From assembly GCF_006335015.1 (NCBI RefSeq), contig NZ_VDGT01000016.1, forward strand, positions 1 through 64,000: DNA of 64,000 nucleotides, written 5' to 3'. This document shows, piece by piece, positions 34,508-42,889 of the stretch (its first letter is position 1; each line of letters opens with the position of its first letter). The stretch comes from Streptomyces sedi (lineage in GTDB: Bacteria > Actinomycetota > Actinomycetes > Streptomycetales > Streptomycetaceae). Both the position numbers and the translations under genes were made by a program. Below the pieces are notes generated by a model. It was not told the origin of the DNA. It did no database searches and worked only from the letters and a program-made list of their open reading frames with translations.

Positions 34508-35155
34508 ATGTCGCCTCGAAGCTCATCGGTCAATGAGGAGATGCGTCGACGTTCCCGCGAGCGGCTCCTCCAGGCGACCGTCGAGCTGGTCGCCGAGCGC
34601 GGCTACGAGGCCACGACCTTGGGGGATATCGCCGACCTGGCGGGCGCGGCCCGCGGGCTGATCTCCTACTACTTTCCGGGGAAACGTCAGCTTCTCCAGT
34701 CGGCCGTCCACCGCCTGATGCACAGGACGCTGGACGCCGCGCTGGAGCGGGAGCCGGCGCCCTCGGGGCCCGAGGCGGGCGCGGAGCGGCTGGCGCGGGC
34801 GATCGACGCGATCCTCGGGCTGGCGGCCGACCAGCCGGTGCTGATGCGGGCGCACATGGCGGGGCTGTTGCAGTACGAGGGGTTCATCCAGTGCGCGGAG
34901 CAGCAGCGGCTGGCGTTCCTGCTGCGTGAGACGGTCGTCGCGTTCGGCTCGACCGACCCGGACACCGACTACCGGGTGCTGCGCGCGCAGCTGATGGGCT
35001 CGGTGGTGGCACAGCTGCTGCCGGGGGCACCGATGCCCCCGGCGCGGCTGCGCGCGGAGCTGTTCGCCCGCTACGGGCTGGCGTGGGAGCGGGGGGTGCC
35101 GCCGGGCGAGCTGCCGCCCGGCGGCCCCCTGGGCCCGGGGTCGGCTCAGCGGTAG
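34508..35155 (+). CDS. TetR/AcrR-family transcriptional regulator
   Basis: A 215-residue TetR protein. The N-terminal helix-turn-helix is at about 13-60 (LLQATVELVAERGYEATTLGDIADLAGAARGLISYYFPGK), with a helical ligand-binding domain after it. ATG with a GGGAGCCC site. The gene's last 10 bases overlap the convergent LVIVD gene. The ligand is unknown. Confidence 0.9.
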   Translation: MSPRSSSVNEEMRRRSRERLLQATVELVAERGYEATTLGDIADLAGAARGLISYYFPGKRQLLQSAVHRLMHRTLDAALEREPAPSGPEAGAERLARAIDAILGLAADQPVLMRAHMAGLLQYEGFIQCAEQQRLAFLLRETVVAFGSTDPDTDYRVLRAQLMGSVVAQLLPGAPMPPARLRAELFARYGLAWERGVPPGELPPGGPLGPGSAQR

Positions 35156-36618
35156 GTGGGCTGGGTCTGCGCGTTCAGCTCGTCGAGGTGGACGCGGCGG
35201 GCCGGGTCGGTGCGGCGGTCGTCGATCCGCAGCACGTCGAGGCCCTTCTGGTCGTTGGAGTAGACGTGGCCGTTGTAGTAGTAGGCCGACCAGCTGCCGC
35301 CGAAGGCGAGTTCGTCCCCGTTGACCGGGCCGCGCTCGAAGTAGCCGATCTCGCGCGGGTTGTCCGAGTCGGTGAACTCCCAGACGGAGACGCCGCCCTG
35401 GTACCAGGACTGGACCATGATGTCCCGTCCCGGCACGGGGATCAGCGAACCGTTGTGGGCGACGCAGTTCTCGGTCTGGGACTGGTGGCGCGGGATCTTG
35501 TAGTAGCTCTGGAAGGAGAGGGCGCGGTTGTGGCCCCGGCCGGTGACGTGGTAGATGCCGTTGGCGCCGAACTCGTCGCCCACGGTGGCGTCGCAGGTGG
35601 GCGCGCCGCCGCCGCCGAGCTCGTCGGTGAAGACGATCTTGCTTCCGTCCTGGCTGAAGGTGGCCGAGTGCCAGAAGGCGAAGTGCTCGGCGTCCTGCAC
35701 CCGGTCCAGCACGCGGGGCCGGTCGGGCCGGGAGATGTCCATCAGGATGCCGTCGCCCATGCAGGCGCCGGCGGCCAGGTCGAGGGCCTGGTAGACGGTG
35801 ATGTCGTGGCAGCCGGTGGTGGCCGAGCCGTCCTCGTCGCCGGGGAACCCGCCGTCGGGGAAGAGCACCTCGAAGCGGGAGAGCGCGGCGCGCTCGGGGG
35901 CGTGCCGGGGCACCTTCACGATGGAGATCCCGTCGTGCGGCGGCTGGCAGTCGGGGAACGACGCGTCCGGCGCGTAGGACGAGACGTAGACGTAGACGTC
36001 GCGCCGCTCCGGCACCAGGGTGTGGGTGTGGGAGCCGCAGGCGGTCTCGACGGCGGAGACGTAGCGCGGCGCGCGGACGTCGCTGATGTCGAAGACGCGG
36101 ATGCCCTCCCAGGAGTCGGCCTCGGTCGCCGGCTGGCTCTCGCTGGAGCAGGAGTCGTCGCTGCGCGAGGAGTCCACGGACAGGAAGAGCAGGTCGCCGG
36201 TCACGGAGATGTCGTTCTGCGCTCCGGGGCACAGGACCTGGGTGACCAGCCGGGGTGAGCTGGGGCGGCTGATGTCGTAGACGACGAAGCCGTCGTAGTT
36301 GCCGGCGAAGGCGTAGTCGCCCTGGAAGGCGATGTCGCTGTTGGTGCCCGAGAGTCCCTCCTCCCTCGGGATGTTGGCGAGCTGCGTGATGTTGTCGCTG
36401 TGCACGATCTCGTCGACGCCGGGTATCCCGTCGTCGCCGGCGGCTCCGGAGCGCTCGCCGGCCCCCTCCGTGCTCTCCACCTCGGTGGTGGGGTCCCGGT
36501 CCGGGTCGGGGGTGGCGGCGGCGGGCCCCGCCAGGACCAGGGTGGCCAGCAGCCCGGTGAGCGCGGCCGACAGGCCGATCCTCCTCCGGCGTCGGCGTGC
36601 TCGATGGAACGGTGTCAC
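35146..36618 (-). CDS. Secreted LVIVD-repeat beta-propeller protein
   Basis: A 490-residue exported protein: signal peptide (IGLSAALTGLLATLVLAGPAAA), an acidic linker, then repeats of the LVIVD type (FVVYDISRPSSPRLV, IRVFDISDVRAPRYV, VWEFTDSDNPREIG, DVLRIDD). These predict a beta-propeller. Ten or so cysteines fit an extracytoplasmic protein. The GTG has a strong GGAGGAAAG site. It is divergent from a DUF305 lipoprotein gene, a pairing seen often in actinobacteria (from memory). Confidence 0.85.
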   Translation of the reverse strand: MTPFHRARRRRRRIGLSAALTGLLATLVLAGPAAATPDPDRDPTTEVESTEGAGERSGAAGDDGIPGVDEIVHSDNITQLANIPREEGLSGTNSDIAFQGDYAFAGNYDGFVVYDISRPSSPRLVTQVLCPGAQNDISVTGDLLFLSVDSSRSDDSCSSESQPATEADSWEGIRVFDISDVRAPRYVSAVETACGSHTHTLVPERRDVYVYVSSYAPDASFPDCQPPHDGISIVKVPRHAPERAALSRFEVLFPDGGFPGDEDGSATTGCHDITVYQALDLAAGACMGDGILMDISRPDRPRVLDRVQDAEHFAFWHSATFSQDGSKIVFTDELGGGGAPTCDATVGDEFGANGIYHVTGRGHNRALSFQSYYKIPRHQSQTENCVAHNGSLIPVPGRDIMVQSWYQGGVSVWEFTDSDNPREIGYFERGPVNGDELAFGGSWSAYYYNGHVYSNDQKGLDVLRIDDRRTDPARRVHLDELNAQTQPTYR

Positions 36619-36675
36619 GTCTTTCCTCCGGTTTCCGCAGGGGTGACCGCGGTGTTGGCGCCCGAGTGCGTACCC

Positions 36676-36730
36676 TTCAGTATGGATAGCTACATGTACA
36701 TATCAATATTGGCAACAAAACTGTCATCTC
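36676..36730. promoter_or_regulatory. AT-rich divergent promoter region
   Basis: This short stretch between the LVIVD and DUF305 genes is strongly AT-rich for this genome. It contains two 8-base palindromes, TACATGTA (36691-36698) and CAATATTG (36704-36711). Several -10-like hexamers occur on both strands, so no single promoter is assigned. Confidence 0.45.
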
Positions 36731-36749
36731 CCGTAACAGGAGGCTCCCG

Positions 36750-37451
36750 TTGACGGACCGTCCGCGCACCGCGCTCCGCCGCATCCGTTCCCTCGCCCCG
36801 ACGGCCGCCCTGGCGCTCGCGCTCTGCGCGGGGGCGACCGCGTGCGGCGGGGGCGGTTCCGCCTCGGCGAACGAGGAGGGTCCGCAGGTCATCGCGCCGG
36901 GCGCGCCCGGGGACGACGCCGAGACGCTGAGTCCCGAGGAGGCGGCCGAGCGGCTGCCGGAGGCCGGGGAGCCGGACGCGGCCGACATCGCCTACATGCA
37001 CATGATGATCACGCACCACGGCCAGGCCCTGGAGATGAGCGACCTGGCGCTCGCCCACGCCGAGGAGAACGGGGTGCGGGGCATCGCCGAACGCATCAGG
37101 GTCTCGCAGGCGCCCGAGATCGAGGTGATGCGCGCCTGGTTGACCGAGCGGGGCGAGGACGACGGCGGGCACCACGGGGAGCACGGAGAACACGGGGAGC
37201 ACGGGGAGCACGGCGGGGACGGGGAGACGCCGGGGATGGCCTCGCCCGAGGAGCTGGCCCAGCTGTCGGAGGCCAGGGGTGCGGAGTTCGACGCGCTCTT
37301 CCTGGAGTTGATGGTCCGCCACCACGAGGGCGCGGTGGCGATGGCGGGCGAGGTGCTGGGCACCACGACGGACCCGTCCGTCGAGCAGCTGGCCACGGAC
37401 GTGATCGCCACGCAGAGCACGGAGATCGACCGGATGGGCCGACTGGCCTGA
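36750..37451 (+). CDS. DUF305-family lipoprotein with His-Glu repeat
   Basis: A 233-residue exported protein using a TTG start, supported by AGGAGG exactly six bases upstream. The signal peptide ends at a lipobox-like ATAC. Two DUF305 helical-bundle motifs are clear: MMITHHGQALEM and LMVRHHEGAVAMA. Between them is a low-complexity HHGEHGEHGEHGEHGG segment. DUF305 proteins are ferritin-like and often linked to copper handling; metal binding here is inferred. Confidence 0.88.
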   Translation: MTDRPRTALRRIRSLAPTAALALALCAGATACGGGGSASANEEGPQVIAPGAPGDDAETLSPEEAAERLPEAGEPDAADIAYMHMMITHHGQALEMSDLALAHAEENGVRGIAERIRVSQAPEIEVMRAWLTERGEDDGGHHGEHGEHGEHGEHGGDGETPGMASPEELAQLSEARGAEFDALFLELMVRHHEGAVAMAGEVLGTTTDPSVEQLATDVIATQSTEIDRMGRLA

Positions 37452-37493
37452 CCGGCCGGGCGGCGCGCTCGGTCCCGCGCGCCGCCCGGCCGG
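37452..37493. terminator. 17-bp perfect stem, bidirectional terminator
   Basis: Bases 37452-37468 pair perfectly with 37477-37493 (core GGCCGGGCGGCGCGC) around an 8-base loop. It starts directly after the DUF305 stop and ends three bases before the convergent stop. Confidence 0.75.
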
Positions 37494-37496
37494 GGG

Positions 37497-38405
37497 TCAG
37501 TCGCGGGTGAGGCGGTAGGTCATGCTGTCCACGACGACACAGGCGCCGGGGGACATGACGATCACCCGCAGCGTTTCCGTGCGGCGGTCGTAGTCGACGC
37601 CCTGCGCCTCGTACTCGCCGGAGCAGGCGCTGCGCAACGGGAGTTGGCGCAGGGCCGTGACCGCGCCGTCGACGTCCGCGCCGTCGACGGCTTCGGCGAG
37701 GTCGACCTGGAGCAGCGGCTTGGTCGTGCCGAAGAGGCTGCCCTCGGGGTCGTCGGACGAGCACAGCAGCGTGGTGGCGTCCTGGAAGTCGCAGCCCTGC
37801 ACGTCGCGGACGGGGCGGTCGAGGTGGACGGTCGCGGCCTGCGGCAGGTCCTCGGAGGGCGAGGTGTCGGGGTGGATGCCCGGCGCCGGGAAGACGAGGA
37901 AGCGGTCCATGGTGCCCCACTCGCCGGAGAGCATCCACTGGCCGTCAGGGGTGAGGGCGACCCAGGAGTTGTTGGACGCCTCGTCCGGGCCGAGCCGGTG
38001 GACGTACTCGGCCCAGTCGCCCGACGGGTTCTGGACCCGGTACATCTTGGTGTCGCCGTCGTCGCGCTGGTAGGGCTCGATGTAGTGGCCGTCGTAGGAG
38101 GCGTCGGGGTCGCCGACGTGGGTCCAGCCGCGGGTGAGCACGTCGAACGGGATGGTGCCGATGCCGGTGTAGCGGTTGGCGCTGTTCGCGGGGACCTCGA
38201 CGGAGGCGAGCCCCTGGCTCTCGGTCAGCGGGTCGGCGCGGTCGGAGCCGACCTCGTTCCAGGCGTCGGCGGTGGGCGCGGGGTCGGCGGCGGGGGTGGC
38301 ACTGGCCGCGACGGGCGGCGCCGCGGCGAGCCCGGCGGCGAGGGCGAGGGCGGCGAGCAGGCCGGTCGCGGCGACGGGGCGGCGGCGTGGGGCGCGGGGG
38401 GACAT
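37497..38405 (-). CDS. Secreted protein of unknown function
   Basis: A 302-residue protein with a signal peptide (VAATGLLAALALAAGLAAAPPVAASA) and a domain rich in aromatic residues and short turns (GHYIEPYQRDDGD, WVALTPDGQWMLSGEWGTMDRFLVF). It resembles one blade-rich, propeller-like sheet protein. Four cysteines probably form disulfides. No family is recognised with confidence. The ATG at 38405 has GAGGAG upstream; a 22-residue longer start is less likely. Confidence 0.7.
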   Translation of the reverse strand: MSPRAPRRRPVAATGLLAALALAAGLAAAPPVAASATPAADPAPTADAWNEVGSDRADPLTESQGLASVEVPANSANRYTGIGTIPFDVLTRGWTHVGDPDASYDGHYIEPYQRDDGDTKMYRVQNPSGDWAEYVHRLGPDEASNNSWVALTPDGQWMLSGEWGTMDRFLVFPAPGIHPDTSPSEDLPQAATVHLDRPVRDVQGCDFQDATTLLCSSDDPEGSLFGTTKPLLQVDLAEAVDGADVDGAVTALRQLPLRSACSGEYEAQGVDYDRRTETLRVIVMSPGACVVVDSMTYRLTRD

Positions 38406-38493
38406 GGGGACGGGGGCTCCTCGGTGGTGGGGGAACTCTCGCCCGAGAGTCTTCCCCGCCGAGGGAGGCATGTACAGACCAACTCGGCCCGGT

Positions 38494-38844
38494 TCAGGCC
38501 CCGTCGGCCCGGCGGCGGGCGGTCAGCACCACGTCGAGGAGCCCGGGGAAGCGCGCGTCGAGGTCGGCGCGGCGCAGGGCGTTGAGCTTGGCGGTGCCCC
38601 GGTACACCTGGCGGATGACGCCCGCCTCGCGCAGCACCCGGAAGTGGTGCGTGCAGGTCGACTTGGAGACCGGCAGCGCGAACGCGGAGCAGGGCAGCTC
38701 CTCCCCCGTCTCCGCGAGGACGCCGACCACGGAGAGCCGCACCGGGTCGGCCAGGGCGTGCAGCACCCGCTCCAGCGCGAGGCGGTCGCGGTCGGGATGG
38801 GCCAGGGCACGGCCCGGGGCCGCGGTGCCGACTCCTGACGTCAT
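38494..38844 (-). CDS. ArsR-type winged-helix regulator, copy 2
   Basis: A 116-residue paralogue of the regulator at 19147-19491: ALADPVRLSVVGVL, LPVSKSTCTHHFRVLREAGVI, then RRADLDARFPGLLDVV. Cys52 aligns with Cys46 of copy 1; an extra Cys64 lies in the recognition helix. TACGAT on the minus strand (38851-38856) sits six bases before the ATG as a leaderless -10 and contains a half-operator. It is divergent from an Old Yellow Enzyme gene, its likely target. Confidence 0.85.
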   Translation of the reverse strand: MTSGVGTAAPGRALAHPDRDRLALERVLHALADPVRLSVVGVLAETGEELPCSAFALPVSKSTCTHHFRVLREAGVIRQVYRGTAKLNALRRADLDARFPGLLDVVLTARRRADGA

Positions 38845-38917
38845 GGCCCCATCGTACGGAACGCGCCCCTGCCCCCGGGCACCCCGGGGCGCCCTCGCCC
38901 GCCGCCGGACCAGCCTT

Positions 38918-38935
38918 GTACGATGTCTCTCGTAC
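38918..38935. promoter_or_regulatory. Operator: GTACGA-N6-TCGTAC (site 3)
   Basis: A perfect inverted repeat, GTACGA-TGTCTC-TCGTAC, identical in arms and spacing to the operator at 19071-19090. TACGAT (38919-38924) inside it can be the -10 of the oxidoreductase gene, which starts 66 bases downstream of the site. A further half-site, TCGTAC, lies at 38852-38857 on the regulator's own -10. Confidence 0.75.
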
Positions 38936-39001
38936 TTAACGTCCCGCCGCTTCCGCCGCCCTCCGAGGCCGGTCGCGGGCGGGCCCTTGGGAGGAGATCA
39001 C

Positions 39002-40084
39002 GTGAGTTCGCTCTTCGAGCCCTGGTCGTCGCGTTCGCTGACGGTGCCCAACCGGGTCTGGATGGCCCCCATGTGTCAGTACTCGGCGGACGCCTCGGGC
39101 CCGGACGTCGGAGCGGTCAACGACTGGCACTTCACCCACTACGTCAGCCGCGCGGTCGGCGGCGCCGGGCTGGTGCTGCTGGAGGCGACCGCCGTCTCCC
39201 CCGAGGGCCGGATCAGCCCCCGGGACCTGGGGCTGTGGAACGACCGGCAGCAGGAGGAGCTGACCCGGCTGACCGGGCAGTTGCGCGCCCATGGCGCGGT
39301 CGCCGGCGTGCAGCTCGCGCACGCCGGGCGCAAGGCGTCGACGCACACGCCCTGGGAGGGCGGCGGGCCGCTGGCCGAGGACGAGGGGGCGTGGACGACC
39401 CTGGGCCCGAGCCCGGTGCCGTTCGACGAGCGGCATCCCGCGCCGCACGAGCTGAGCGTCGCGGAGATCGGCGAGGTCGTCGAGCAGTTCGCGGCCTCCG
39501 CCCGCCGCGCGCTGGCCGCCGGCTTCCAGGTGGTCGAGGTGCACGGCGCGCACGGCTATCTGCTCGGGGAGTTCCTCTCCCCGCACAGCAACCACCGCAC
39601 CGACGGCTACGGCGGCGACTTCGACGGCCGGGCCCGGCTGGCGCTGGAGGTCGTCGACGCGGTGCGTGCGGTGTGGCCCGAGGAACTCCCGGTGTTCTTC
39701 CGGATCTCGGCCACCGACTGGCTGCCGGAGCACGGATGGACCCCGGACGACACCGTGCGGCTGGCCGGCGAACTGCTGGCGCACGGGGTGGACCTGCTGG
39801 ACGTCTCCTCCGGCGGCAACGCCCCCGGGGTGCGCATCCCGACCGAGCCCGGCTACCAGGTGCCGTTCGCCGCCCGCGTCAAGGCGGAGACCGAACTCCC
39901 GGTGGCCGCCGTCGGGTTGATCACCGAACCGGAGCAGGCCGCCAAGATCCTGGAGGCCGGCGAGGCGGACGCCGTCCTGCTGGGCCGGGCGCTGCTGCGC
40001 GAGCCCTACTGGCCGCGGCGCGCCGCGAGGGAGCTGGGCACGACCGGGACGCCGCTGCCGCCGCAGTACCTCCGGGCCCACTGA
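39002..40084 (+). CDS. Old Yellow Enzyme-family NADH:flavin oxidoreductase (YqjM-like)
   Basis: A 360-residue FMN ene-reductase. APMCQYSA carries the Cys/Tyr pair of the YqjM branch; GVQLAHAGRKAS has the substrate-binding His. HGAHGYLLGEFLSPHSNHRTDGYGG and AVGLITEPEQAAKILEAGEADAVLLGRALLREP bind FMN. It reduces activated C=C bonds and often serves in electrophile or oxidant detoxification. GTG with a GGGAGGAGA site. Confidence 0.92.
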   Translation: MSSLFEPWSSRSLTVPNRVWMAPMCQYSADASGPDVGAVNDWHFTHYVSRAVGGAGLVLLEATAVSPEGRISPRDLGLWNDRQQEELTRLTGQLRAHGAVAGVQLAHAGRKASTHTPWEGGGPLAEDEGAWTTLGPSPVPFDERHPAPHELSVAEIGEVVEQFAASARRALAAGFQVVEVHGAHGYLLGEFLSPHSNHRTDGYGGDFDGRARLALEVVDAVRAVWPEELPVFFRISATDWLPEHGWTPDDTVRLAGELLAHGVDLLDVSSGGNAPGVRIPTEPGYQVPFAARVKAETELPVAAVGLITEPEQAAKILEAGEADAVLLGRALLREPYWPRRAARELGTTGTPLPPQYLRAH

Positions 40085-40111
40085 GCGGGCACGGAGAACG
40101 GAATACCGTTG

Positions 40112-40143
40112 CCCCGGCGCGCGGGCTCCCCCGCGCGCCGGGG
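40112..40143 (+). terminator. 14-bp perfect hairpin after the Old Yellow Enzyme gene
   Basis: CCCCGGCGCGCGGG and CCCGCGCGCCGGGG form a perfect stem with a CTCC tetraloop, 27 bases after the stop codon and before the ung promoter. Confidence 0.7.
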
Positions 40144-40190
40144 AACGAGCGAGGGCCGCGACCGGTCAACGGGCTGTCAGTGCTTGCCAG

Positions 40191-40204
40191 TAGGGTGACC
40201 GACC
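40191..40204 (+). promoter_or_regulatory. -10 of ung (near-leaderless)
   Basis: TAGGGT (40191-40196) lies eight bases before the GTG of ung, so the 5' leader is at most a couple of bases. Confidence 0.4.
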
Positions 40205-40882
40205 GTGGCAGCACGAGCATTGCATGAGATTGTCGAGGCGGGCTGGGCGAAGGCGCTGGAGCCCGCGGCCGAACGGATCGCGGCCATGGGGGACTTCCTC
40301 AGAGCGGAGATCGCGGCCGGCCGCACCTATCTGCCCGCAGGAGGGCACGTCCTGCGCGCGTTCCAGCAGCCGTTCGACGAGGTGCGGGTGCTGATCGTCG
40401 GCCAGGACCCCTACCCCACGCCGGGGCACGCCGTCGGGCTCTCGTTCTCCGTGGCGCCCGAGGTGCGCCCGCTCCCCGGCAGCCTGGAGAACATCTACCG
40501 CGAGCTGGGCACCGACCTCGGCCTGCCGAGACCGTCCAACGGCGACCTGACGCCCTGGACCGAGCAGGGCGTGCTGCTGCTCAACCGCGCGCTGACCACC
40601 GCGCCCCGCTGGCCCGCCGCACACCGGGGCAAGGGCTGGGAGGAGGTCACCGAGCAGGCGATCCGGGCGCTGGTGGCGCGCGAGCGCCCGCTGGTGGCGA
40701 TCCTGTGGGGCCGGGACGCGCGGGGGCTGCGGCCGATGCTGGGCCCGGTGCCCTCGGTGGAGTCGGCGCATCCCTCGCCGATGTCGGCCGACCGGGGCTT
40801 CTTCGGCTCCCGCCCGTTCAGCCGCGCCAACGCACTCCTCGCCGAGCGGGGCGCCGCGCCCGTCGACTGGCGGCTGCCGTGA
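40205..40882 (+). CDS. ung: Uracil-DNA glycosylase (family 1)
   Basis: A 225-residue Ung. The water-activating loop is VGQDPYPTPGHAVGLSFS (Asp68), the uracil-binding block is GVLLLNRALTT, and the DNA-intercalating loop is HPSPMSADRGFFGSRPFSRAN. It removes uracil from DNA in base-excision repair. Its stop overlaps the GTG of the following kinase gene as GTGA. Confidence 0.95.
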   Translation: MAARALHEIVEAGWAKALEPAAERIAAMGDFLRAEIAAGRTYLPAGGHVLRAFQQPFDEVRVLIVGQDPYPTPGHAVGLSFSVAPEVRPLPGSLENIYRELGTDLGLPRPSNGDLTPWTEQGVLLLNRALTTAPRWPAAHRGKGWEEVTEQAIRALVARERPLVAILWGRDARGLRPMLGPVPSVESAHPSPMSADRGFFGSRPFSRANALLAERGAAPVDWRLP

Positions 40883-41871
40883 CGGCGTGGGTGCTGGGCG
40901 TCGACTCCGGCGGCTCGGGGCTGCGGATCGCGCTGGCGCGGGCCGGCGCCGACGGCGTCGAGCCGCCGGCCGGGCAGCGGCGGACCGACGAGCCGGTGCG
41001 CACCGGGCCCGGCGGGATCGACGCCGGTCATCTGCTGGCCCAACTGCTGCCCGCCGCACGGGCGCTGCTCGACGAGTCGGCGCCTTCGGCGCGGATCGAC
41101 GCGGTGTGCGTGGGCGCGGCCGGGATGGCGACGCTCGGCGGCCGACTGCGCGCCGAGCTGCCGCAGGCGCTGGCCGCCGGGCTCGGCGCGCGGCGGCTGG
41201 CGCTGGCCGCCGACGCCGTGACGGGGTACGCGGGCGCGTTGGGCGAGACGCCGGGCGCGGTGGCCGCCGCCGGCACGGGGATGATCGCGCTCGGCACCGA
41301 GCTGCGGTCCTGGCGGCGGGCCGACGGCTGGGGCCATCTGCTGGGCGACTGCGGCGGCGGCGCCTGGATCGGGCAGCGCGGCCTGGAGTCGGCGCTGCGG
41401 GCACACGACGGCAGGTTGGGCGGTTCGACGGCGCTGCTGGCCAGGGCGGAGGCCGCGTTCGGGCCGGTCACCGGGTTGCCGGGACAGCTCTACCCGCGCT
41501 CGGACCGTCCCGCGGTGCTGGCGTCGTTCGCGCCGGAGGTGGCGCGTTGCGCGAGCGGCCCCGAGGCGGACCCGGTGGCGGTGGGCATCCTCGCCGAGGC
41601 GGCGGCGCAGATCGCCGGGACGGTGGCCGCGGTCTCCCCGCCGGGCGGGGGCGGCCGGGTGGCGCTGACGGGCGGGCTGTTCCGGATGGGCGCGCCGTTG
41701 ACCGAGCCGCTGGCCGGGGAGTTGGCGCGGCGGCTGCCCGGGGCGGAGGTGGTCGAGGCGGCGGGCGGGCCGCTGGAGGGGGCGCTGCTGATCGCGGGGC
41801 GGCTGGCGTTCGGGGTCTGCCGGCTGCCGGCCGACCCGGCGCTGTTGCACCTGGTCGGGGACCGAGAGTAA
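40879..41871 (+). CDS. BadF/BadG/BcrA-type ATPase, N-acetylglucosamine kinase-like
   Basis: A 330-residue ASKHA-fold sugar kinase relative: phosphate-1 VLGVDSGGSGLRIAL, AAAGTGMIALGTE, GDCGGGAWIGQRGLESALRAHDG, then a C-terminal ALTGGLF. It most resembles N-acetylglucosamine kinases. The GTG overlaps the ung stop by four bases, so translation is coupled; the functional link to DNA repair is unclear. Confidence 0.82.
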   Translation: MTAWVLGVDSGGSGLRIALARAGADGVEPPAGQRRTDEPVRTGPGGIDAGHLLAQLLPAARALLDESAPSARIDAVCVGAAGMATLGGRLRAELPQALAAGLGARRLALAADAVTGYAGALGETPGAVAAAGTGMIALGTELRSWRRADGWGHLLGDCGGGAWIGQRGLESALRAHDGRLGGSTALLARAEAAFGPVTGLPGQLYPRSDRPAVLASFAPEVARCASGPEADPVAVGILAEAAAQIAGTVAAVSPPGGGGRVALTGGLFRMGAPLTEPLAGELARRLPGAEVVEAAGGPLEGALLIAGRLAFGVCRLPADPALLHLVGDRE

Positions 41872-41920
41872 AGGCGGAGTGCGCGGCGCGTCACACTGAC
41901 GTGCGGGATATATCGGGACA

Positions 41921-41930
41921 CAAGCGCTTG
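41921..41930. promoter_or_regulatory. LacI-type palindrome CAAGCGCTTG
   Basis: A perfect 10-base palindrome with the AA-CG-TT core typical of LacI/CcpA-family operators. It is about 60 bases upstream of the next gene's start and 50 bases after the kinase stop. A -10-like TAACAT (41969-41974) near the ATG at 41983 suggests a leaderless transcript downstream. Confidence 0.35.
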
Positions 41931-41982
41931 GCGAGCCCCCGGGCGAACAGCCAAGCACATCAAGGCATTAACATGCGGCGAC

Positions 41983-42870
41983 ATGAGCTCCTCCACTGGA
42001 CCGGCCTCCGGCCTTCCCGTACGTATGCCGCGCCCCCGCCAGTCCGGCCGACACCGCAGGCCGGAGCCTGTTTCCGCCCCCGAGGGCGCTCCCCCGCTGG
42101 TGCTCGCCGTTCCCGGCGTGCCCTCGGCGGCGAGCCTCTCGGTGGCCGAGGAGGTGTTGAGTATCGCGCGTTCCGAGCTTCCCGGCCTGGACGCGCGGAT
42201 CGGCTTCGCCGAGAAGGCCGAGGAGGAGCTGCCCGCGCTGGAGACGGTGCTCGCCGGCGCGGACGCGGCGGCGTCCGAGGAGTCGGGCGCGCCCAGCGCG
42301 ATCGTGGTGCCGCTGCTGGCGGGCCCGGACAGCGCCCAGCTGCGCGGCATCCGGCAGACGGTGCTCAGCAGCGGTTCGGGCGCCGAGTTGACCGACGTGC
42401 TCGGCCCGCACCCGCTGCTGGCCGAGGCGGTGCACGTGCGGCTCTCGGAGGCGGGTCTCGCGCGCGCCGACCGGGCCCGGCTGTTCACGGTGGCGACCGC
42501 CGCCGACGGCATCGTGCTGACCACGGTCGGCGGCGAGGAGGCCGTGCAGACGGCGGGCATCACCGGCATGTTGCTCTCCGCGCGGCTGGCGGTGCCGGTG
42601 CTGGCGGCGGCGCTCGACGAGGACGGCGCGGTGGCCGCCACGGCCGAGCGGCTGCTGGAGGCCGGCTCCCGGCAGCTGGCGCTGGCGCCCTGCCTGATCG
42701 GCCCCGAGATTCCCGAGGGGCTGCTGGAGTCGGCGTCCAAGGAGGCGGGCTGCCCGGCCGCCGAGCCGCTGGGCGCCTACCCGGCCATCGGCAAGCTGGT
42801 CCTCTCCACCTACATGACGGCGGCCGGCGTGGACCCGCAGCGCTCCGGCCAGCAGAGCCCGGCGCACTGA
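41983..42870 (+). CDS. Sirohydrochlorin chelatase (CbiX)-like protein lacking the metal His
   Basis: A 295-residue protein with two CbiX-type halves, ending in CLIGPEIPEGLLESASKEAGC and LGAYPAIGKLVLSTYM. In active chelatases the first strand carries a His (VGHGS); here it reads LVLAVPGVP, and the second half lacks the matching His. It is therefore probably not a metal inserter as such. The N-terminal ~35 residues are basic and disordered. Confidence 0.65.
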   Translation: MSSSTGPASGLPVRMPRPRQSGRHRRPEPVSAPEGAPPLVLAVPGVPSAASLSVAEEVLSIARSELPGLDARIGFAEKAEEELPALETVLAGADAAASEESGAPSAIVVPLLAGPDSAQLRGIRQTVLSSGSGAELTDVLGPHPLLAEAVHVRLSEAGLARADRARLFTVATAADGIVLTTVGGEEAVQTAGITGMLLSARLAVPVLAAALDEDGAVAATAERLLEAGSRQLALAPCLIGPEIPEGLLESASKEAGCPAAEPLGAYPAIGKLVLSTYMTAAGVDPQRSGQQSPAH

Positions 42871-42889
42871 GCCTCCCGCGCCGCGCCGC

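Noticed and set aside
37165..37215. Short tandem repeats as a CRISPR or minisatellite.
   Set aside because: They are in frame and encode the His-Glu repeat of the DUF305 protein; there are no spacers.
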